Below the pieces are notes generated by a model. It did not search any database. It was not told the DNA's origin and saw nothing but the letters and a program-made list of their open reading frames with translations. This document shows positions 6,745 through 7,445 of a stretch of DNA of 7,445 nucleotides, in pieces (the stretch's first letter is position 1; each line of letters opens with the position of its first letter). A program made the position numbers and the translations under genes. The stretch lies in the NCBI GenBank assembly GCA_029974855.1, contig JARKQO010000516.1:1-7445 (forward strand), read 5' to 3'. Origin of the DNA: Eubacteriales bacterium (GTDB taxonomy: Bacteria; Bacillota_A; Clostridia; Christensenellales; Aristaeellaceae).

Positions 6745-7445
6745 ATGGACCCGATACAAACCAGCGTGGCGTTTCAAATCGACGATCCGCTGATCCAAAA
6801 GCTCTATGACGCGGCGGAAGCGAAGCTTCAGCACAACCTCCAGGATTTCGGCGGCCGCCAGGTGTTGATCGAGGGCGGCGGATACCACAAGATTTGGCTG
6901 GAAACCCAGCCCATGGGCGGCGAAATGTACGCCAAGCGCAACATGACCGCCGCCGTCAACAACCAGCTTTTCTTTATGGAGTATCAGCGGCCGGACGGGC
7001 GCATGGCCGGCAGCATCACGGTGGAAAAGGGCAAGGTGGTGCCCCAGTTCAACAAGCTCCAGGGCTTTTGCTTTCCCGCCCCGGCCCTGAACATGTATTA
7101 TTGGATGGGCCGGGACAGAGAGTATTTGCAGCTTTTGAGGCATGCCCTCACGGGGTTTGACGCATACCTCTGGCGGGTGCGGGATTCCAACTCCGACGGC
7201 TGCCTGGAGTCCTGGTGTGTGTACGACACGGGGGAGGACAACGCCAGGCGCTACGGCGACGCTCCCTGCTGGTGGGAGGAGGAAACGCCCCCCCAGGGGT
7301 ATGCGGTGGTGCCCATGGCCTCCATGGATTTGATGAGCTTCTCCTATTCCGCCCGGGACGTATTGGCGAGGATATCCACGATCCTGGACGACGGCAAACA
7401 CGCCTATTGGCGCGGCGCGGCGGAGGAGGTCAAGGGCAAGCTCCG
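6745..7445 (+). CDS. GH63/MGH1-like glycoside hydrolase, N-terminal part, partial
   Basis: The first 233 residues of an (alpha/alpha)6-barrel glycosidase that runs off the right edge. No signal peptide or membrane helix is visible, so it should act in the cytoplasm on imported sugars. The most telling stretch is residues 151-169: DGCLESWCVYDTGEDNARR, which resembles the W-x-SGxDN motif of GH63 and mannosylglycerate-hydrolase-like (MGH1) enzymes, where the Asp before Asn is the general acid; by analogy that is Asp165 here. The following CWWEEE and VVPMASMDLMSFSYSA segments fit the next barrel helices. The ATG at 6745 has GGAAAGGGG eight bases upstream. The gene is divergent from the transporter operon and shares its control region. 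The family is fairly sure; the substrate is unknown, since related folds act on alpha-glucosides, mannosides and other sugars. The second catalytic residue lies outside the window. Confidence 0.85.
   Translation, partial: MDPIQTSVAFQIDDPLIQKLYDAAEAKLQHNLQDFGGRQVLIEGGGYHKIWLETQPMGGEMYAKRNMTAAVNNQLFFMEYQRPDGRMAGSITVEKGKVVPQFNKLQGFCFPAPALNMYYWMGRDREYLQLLRHALTGFDAYLWRVRDSNSDGCLESWCVYDTGEDNARRYGDAPCWWEEETPPQGYAVVPMASMDLMSFSYSARDVLARISTILDDGKHAYWRGAAEEVKGKL

Noticed and set aside
6688..7401. A 237-codon minus-strand open frame opposite the GH63-like gene
   Set aside because: It has no domain signature and overlaps the plus-strand promoter and start, whereas the plus frame has a good ribosome binding site and glycosidase motifs.

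Overview
The window holds most of one sugar-uptake and sugar-cleavage locus from a GC-rich Firmicutes-type bacterium. The transporter and regulator families, the clear Shine-Dalgarno sites and the sigma-A-like -10 boxes point to Clostridia or Bacilli. The solute-binding protein has a plain, non-lipoprotein signal peptide, which from memory I associate with gut Clostridia of the Christensenellales type. That taxonomic guess is inference and weak.

Layout. Five genes lie on the minus strand and read leftward from an intergenic region near 6604-6744. In transcription order they are: an LplB-type ABC permease (5650-6603), a YtcP/LplC-type ABC permease (4704-5636), an LplA-type extracellular solute-binding protein (3054-4619), a membrane-anchored AraC/YesN-type regulator (700-2958), and a family GH4 glycosidase (1-687) that runs off the left edge. 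The first two gaps before coding starts are 13 and 84 bases; the gap before the regulator is 95 bases and contains a strong RNA hairpin; the regulator and GH4 gene are 12 bases apart with the ribosome binding site overlapping the stop codon. One gene reads rightward from the same intergenic region (6745 to the right edge): the N-terminal part of a GH63/MGH1-like (alpha/alpha)6-barrel glycosidase.

How it works together. The solute-binding protein captures an oligosaccharide outside the membrane and the two permeases carry it in. No ATPase gene is present, as usual for this family, which borrows a shared MsmX-type ATPase. The GH4 enzyme carries a Cys-His-Glu-Val motif known from alpha-galacturonidases (LplD), so the likely cargo is a galacturonate-containing oligosaccharide of pectic origin. 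The GH63-like enzyme probably removes another sugar from the same material or its side chains. The regulator has an extracellular sensing segment between two membrane helices and a C-terminal AraC DNA-binding domain, as in the YesS/YtdP group, and probably controls the locus from the shared intergenic region.

I see no RNA genes, mobile elements, CRISPR arrays or long DNA repeats. The layout is a recognisable carbohydrate-utilisation locus, not a new kind of system. The points most worth a second look are the GH4 specificity motif, the missing lipobox on the binding protein, the three-copy palindrome before the regulator gene, and the GH63-like partner enzyme.
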